From the NCBI GenBank assembly GCA_011317545.1, contig WUJK01000006.1, positions 2,852,001 through 2,916,000 on the forward strand: a stretch of DNA of 64,000 bases. The letters run 5' to 3'. The first letter of the stretch is position 1. Every line of letters starts with the position of its first letter. Positions 59,380 to 64,000 of the stretch are shown here, piece by piece. The notes below the pieces were generated by a model. That model saw only the letters and a program-made list of their open reading frames with translations. It did no database searches and had not been told where the DNA came from. A program made the translations under genes and the position numbers. The stretch is from Coniella vitis (taxonomy: Eukaryota > Ascomycota > Sordariomycetes > Diaporthales > Schizoparmaceae).

Positions 59380-59451
59380 AGTCTTATAGCTTAGTAGTTA
59401 GAGCTCCTAGTTTCTTATTAGGAGGTCTGGGGTTTAATTCCCTATAATACC
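59380..59451 (+). tRNA. tRNA-Arg(UCU)-like sequence inside A3, RIP-altered
   Basis: Second copy of the 72-nt cloverleaf, same length and anticodon loop TTTCTTA. D arm GCTT..GAGC and T-stem CCCTA are slightly closer to a normal tRNA here, and the acceptor end is TAATACC (5 of 7 pairs now, 6 of 7 if the first base was G). The B box is damaged (GGTTTAATT). Confidence 0.6.
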
Positions 59452-59469
59452 TTCTCTATCTAAGGCTAT

Positions 59470-62400
59470 AATAGCTTTTTATTTTCGTATTCTTTAATAA
59501 GGTCTAGGTATATATTCTTTAGTAGTTCCTAAGTATTTTCCGAATTATCGTAATTTTTCTATTTAATAAGGTATTATTTTCCGCGTCTACGTTTACGTAA
59601 GTCGAGAATCTATTCGATTTTATATTATGCTTGCTCTGGTTCGATAATATCTATATTATACGAGAGTTCTGTATCTACTAGTGCTAATTCCAGAAGTAAA
59701 ATATAGAAGATTAAGTATAGGCGTATATATAGGATTTCCAATTTATAGTTAACCGGTGAAATTTATCGTATAATTTTATAAGGTCCGAGTTTTTTATAAT
59801 CGAGTTTATTGCTAGGTTTAGTAGTTTTAATATTTTTACGGTTAAGGTAGACTTTATCTCCCTTTTATAGGATTAATCCCTTAATCCTTTTCTAATTAGC
59901 GTATTTCGTTATTTATTCTTTAATATCCTAAAGTATACATCGAGTATCTTCGTATAATTACTTAATTCTTCTAGCGTATTAGTCTGCCGTTTCTACGTTT
60001 CTACCTAATAGTATTTTATAGTATACCGTAGGGTTATATCCGTAGAGTAGGAAGAATAGTAATTTTCCTATATTCGTTATATCTATACTATTATAAGCGA
60101 ATTATGCTATAAATAAGAGTTCGACCTAATTATCTTATTTATAGTTAATATAGTATTATAGATATTATTCTATAATCTAGTTAATATATTCTATTTATCC
60201 GTTTATCTAAGGATAAAATGCTGTAGATATATATTATATTATTCCGAGGTATTTAGTAAGTAAGATCTAGAATTTTAATACGAACTTTCTATCTCTATCT
60301 AATATAATTTCCTAAGGTATTCCGTAGTTAGCGATAATAATACGGAGGAATATATATACGAGTTCTTCTACGGTACTACTTTCTTTATATAATAGGAAGT
60401 ATACGTACTTACTTAGTTTGTAAACTATTACTAAGATACTATCGTATTATACTTTAGTTAAGGGTTCTCGTAAGAGAGGTAGCTTAATAATAAAGTCTAG
60501 ACTAATAGATAACTAAATAGTCGTAGGTATTAGTAGAGGTTATAATAGTCCGTAAGGTTTATATCGTTCTATTTTATTCCGTTTATATATATTATAGTTA
60601 TTAACGATATCTATAACTCGTTTCTTAAGGTTTAGTGGATTCTAATAGCGTTAGATCCTTTTATAGGTTGCTCTAATTCCTTAATATCTATATACTAATA
60701 CGTTATAGATACTTCTAATATAATCGTTTTATTCTAATATTATTATATTATCGAGGTTAAGTATTTCTCCTTCGATATATAATATTATATTAAGTTCCTT
60801 AGTAACGGATAATATAGTAAGGTTACCTTCCGAATCTTCCTTAAAGATTATTATAATATCTTAGTCTTTACTATTATTATCCTTATAATCTAACCGTCTG
60901 CTAAGAGCGTTTACTTATTTATTTTCTTTACCTTTACGGTAGATAATCTTGAAGTCGAATTCTAATAGAAATTCGTACTATCTAACTTATCGTTTATTAA
61001 GCTGCTTTATCGAGGTAAATACCTAGAGATTCTTATAATCTATATATATAAGAATTTACTATTTTACGCCGATAAGGTAGTATCGCTATTCCCTAAAGGC
61101 TTTTACTATTACTATAAGTTCCTAATCGGGCGTTCTATAGTTAAGTTCTAATCCGTTTAGTTTCTTATTAAAGTTGCTAACTATCCGTAATCGTCCTTTA
61201 TCGTCTTATTATCCGAGTTATCTACCGAGTATATAATCTAATACGTTTATCTCGATCTCGAAAACTTTATCTTAGTCTACTTCGACTAAGATTAGTTTTA
61301 ATATAACTACGTTCTTAATTATACTAAAGGCTTTCTATACCTATTCGTTCTAGTTAAAGGTAATATCCTTTTTCGTAAGTTCCGTAAGTAATATTATAAT
61401 ACTATTATAGTTCTTAATAAATTATCGGTAGAAGTTAGTATAGCCTAAGAAGGCTCTAATATCCTTAATATTCTAAGGTATAGGCTAATCCCTAACTACC
61501 TATACTTTATCTTTCTATATTCGTATATATTCTAGTATAATAGTATATCCGAGGTAATTAACTTCTTAAGTATTCTAGTTATATTTAGTAGGTTTTATTA
61601 AAATCTTATTATCTTAGAGGATTTATAGGATTATTATAATATACTTCTAGTATTCCTCGAATATCTTTAAGTAAATAAAGATATTATTTAGGTAAGCGAT
61701 TATAAAATAATCGAGGTATTCGTATAAGATAAAGTTTATTATTTCCTAGAATAATATAGGGGCGTTAGTAAGTCCGAATAGTATAATAAGATATTCGAAA
61801 TATCCGTAGCGTATTCTAAATACTATTTTCTATTCTTCTCCGGGTTTAATACGAATATATATATATCCTTCCTTAAGGTCGAGGGCTATAAACTATTAGG
61901 CTCCTCTAAGTCTATCTCTAAATTCTTTATAGAGAGGTAAGGGGTATTAATTTTTAATTATAATATCGTTAAGTTGCCGATAGTTAACGTATAGTTATAG
62001 CTTGCCGTTTTTCTTTAGTATAAATAGGATTAGGTATCCTACTAGTAAATATAAAGGTCTAATATAGCCTTTCTTAAGATTTTCGTCGATATATTCTCTA
62101 AATGCTTTAAGTTTATCTTTATCTAATCTATAAATAGGAAAGAACTTTAGTTATTCTCCTTCCTTAAGTAGGATCTCGTAATCGTATAGGCTATACTCTA
62201 ATAGTCTATTATCGAATTTTCCTTAAAATAGTTTTATAAACTTCCGATATTCTTCTAGTATATCGGAGAGGTTTCTAAATATATCTTCGTCTTATATACT
62301 TACTATTATAAGGAGATATCGTTATATATATTTAGTTCCTTCTTAAACTTATCGCGATAATATATCCTACTATTTATAGAATCCTATTATATCGTATCCT

Positions 62401-62856
62401 AATCTGCTATATCCCTTCTTCTATTAGGTACTAACTATTATTAGATCCTTCTCTATAAGCTATCGAGGTTTATCGTATCTTAAGGTAGCTATTATCTTAG
62501 CTCTTCTCGATTTAAAGGTATATATAAATTCGTTTAAGCCCCTATTATCTAGGTATTACTTAGTAACTAAATCCGATCCTATACCTTTAATTATAACCGT
62601 TTCTCGGGTATCCGCTTTATCCTATAAAATATAGCTATTAGTCTAATCGATTCGAGGATTTTCCTTTCTTAACTATAATATACCTAAAGTTAGCTTATAT
62701 TATACGGTATCCGTAATATCGAAGTTTATTAGTATCGTATATCCGTAGATTATAACTAGTAATTAATTAGATTCTATATCGATAATACCTTAGCCGTAAG
62801 CGACTTCTATACCTTCTACGGTACTAAGTTTATAGGGTTCTACCTTCTTCTTCTAA
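59470..62856 (-). pseudogene. family A pol in A3, RIP-dead and truncated
   Basis: Chromodomain, integrase, RNase H and RT in the same order as in A2, read on the minus strand. The copy ends inside the protease region at the inverted junction. Confidence 0.75.
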
Positions 62857-64000
62857 TATACCACGCGATAAGTAAAATAGTACTAATATACGATACCCTA
62901 GTATATACCTTATACGTAAGAAAAAGCGCTCGACTAGTATAGAATACGTAAATAGAAATAAAGGGAAAAGCTTATAAAGCCTACGTATATAGAACCTATA
63001 TACTATAGCTTCTATAAGCGCGCCGACTACGTAGAATACCTAGCGGATAAAGCGTATACCTACTATAACCTTAAGGATAATTAGCCCGGAGTATAGACTC
63101 TATATACCGAAGAAGAAAATTAAGCGCGCCTATAGCGATAGGCCGCAGTATATATACGATACGGAATATAATAAGCTAAGAACCTAATATAGATAGTAGC
63201 TCTTAGAGTATAATAAGAATAGTAGAACCTAAAAGGCAAGGATCGCTTATAAGGGATAATAAGCGATCAGGATTTATAGTAAAGTCCCTTTATACGATAG
63301 ATAGCTTAACGTACGAATATTTGAAAATCGTAGTACGAATTAACAATAAATACTATATAGCACTCCTAGACAACGGAGCGTAAGGAAACTTTATATCCCT
63401 AAGCGTTATTAATAGAGAACGGATACCTTAGAAGAAAAAGATAGAACCCTATAAACTTAGTACTATAGAAGGTATAGAAGTCGCTTATAGCTAAGGTATT
63501 ATTAATATAGAATCTAATTAATTACTAATTATAATCTACGGACGTATAATACTAATAAACTTCGATATTACGGATATTATATAATACGAGCTAATCTTAG
63601 ATATATTATAGTTAAGAAAGGAAAATCCTTAAATCGATTAGACTAATAGCTATATTTTATAGGATAAAGCGGATACTTAAGAAGCGGTTATAATTAAAGG
63701 CGTAGGATCGGATTTAGTTATTAAGCGATACCTAGATAATAGAGGCTTAAACGAATTTATATATACCTCTAAATCGAGAAGAGCTAAGGCGATAGCTACC
63801 CTAGGATATAATAAACCTCGATAGCTTATAGAGAAGGACTTAGCGATAGTTAGTATCTAATAGAATAAGGGATATAGTAGATTAGGATATAATATAATAG
63901 GATTCTATAGATAATAGGATATATTATCGCGGTAGGCTTAAGAAAGAACTAAGTATATATAACGATATCTCCTTATAATAGTAACTATATAAGACGAAGA
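62857..64000 (+). mobile_element. plus-oriented family A fragment with retroviral-type protease
   Basis: Reverse complement of A2 about 52,765-51,615. The plus strand reads LTYEYLKIVVRINNKYYIAL, then LLDNGA (active-site Asp kept, Ser changed to Asn by RIP) and NFISLSVINRERIP near 63,300-63,430. GIINIES and LINFDITDII follow. Stops are RIP-type. It runs off the right edge of the window. Confidence 0.8.

Larger units (their letters stand above)
58077..62856 (-). mobile_element. family A element A3, left part, joined head-to-head to another copy
   Basis: LTR 58,077-58,554 (478 bp) followed by interior collinear with A2 on the minus strand up to the protease/RT border. At 62,857 homology stops and a plus-oriented family A segment begins. 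The interior includes integrase, RNase H and RT (active site near 61,695, partly RIP-changed), with dense RIP-type stops. There is no right LTR in the window. Confidence 0.8.

Noticed and set aside
19060..64000. Giant Starship-type transposon
   Set aside because: No tyrosine-recombinase captain gene or cargo genes seen; the block is explained by nested retrotransposons.

Overview
The window reads as a chromosome segment of a filamentous ascomycete (Pezizomycotina). Protein genes are spaced about 0.4-1.6 kb apart. Their introns are 60-106 nt with GT..AG ends and CTNAC-type branch points. Long blocks of repeats carry saturated repeat-induced point mutation (RIP, C-to-T at CpA on both strands). 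I name no species.

Left arm, 1-19,040: normal base composition. In order: a LaeA-like methyltransferase cut by the window edge (minus), a HAUS6-type augmin subunit (minus), a class I methyltransferase (minus), a Gfo/Idh/MocA oxidoreductase (minus), a possible small Cys-containing protein (plus), an unrecognised protein with a Pro-rich N-terminus (plus), a lysine-methyltransferase-like protein (minus), a coiled-coil protein with one intron (minus), and a secreted sedolisin (S53) protease that I rebuilt from five exons (minus). These look like ordinary chromosomal genes, with no sign of an operon or a biosynthetic cluster.

Centre, about 19,060-55,474: 36 kb of nested, RIP-destroyed retrotransposons with no surviving host gene. 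(i) A Tad-like LINE on the minus strand (about 19,060-31,240) has ORF1 with zinc knuckles, endonuclease, RT and RNase H. It is broken by three LTR insertions: C (19,487-21,107, gag only), D (23,146-27,233) and E (29,601-30,135, a 535-bp TRIM). (ii) Family B is a Ty3/gypsy element at 34,542-41,796, inserted in an LTR of family A. (iii) Family A is a chromodomain-bearing Ty3/gypsy. A1 (42,060-47,456 plus 55,124-55,474) has a second copy A2 (47,457-55,118) inside its own LTR. Target-site duplications and LTR pairs of exactly equal length support these boundaries.

Right arm: an intact 2EXR-domain gene (56,003-57,340) sits in a 2-kb island that escaped RIP. From 58,077 a third family A copy runs on the minus strand. 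At 62,857 it meets a plus-oriented fragment of the same family, giving a large inverted repeat that runs off the window.

Most notable: family A elements carry, between the end of pol and the LTR, an open reading frame on the opposite strand to gag-pol (200, 193 and 211 codons, plus a shortened fourth copy). Its only interruptions in the parts read are stops that RIP can make. The protein has a shared plan but strongly divergent sequence between copies. Two copies also carry a 72-nt sequence that folds as a tRNA-Arg(UCU). Family B has its own, unrelated-looking antisense reading frame in the same place. Together with a private palindromic segment in each LTR, this suggests a variable antisense cargo module in these fungal retrotransposons.
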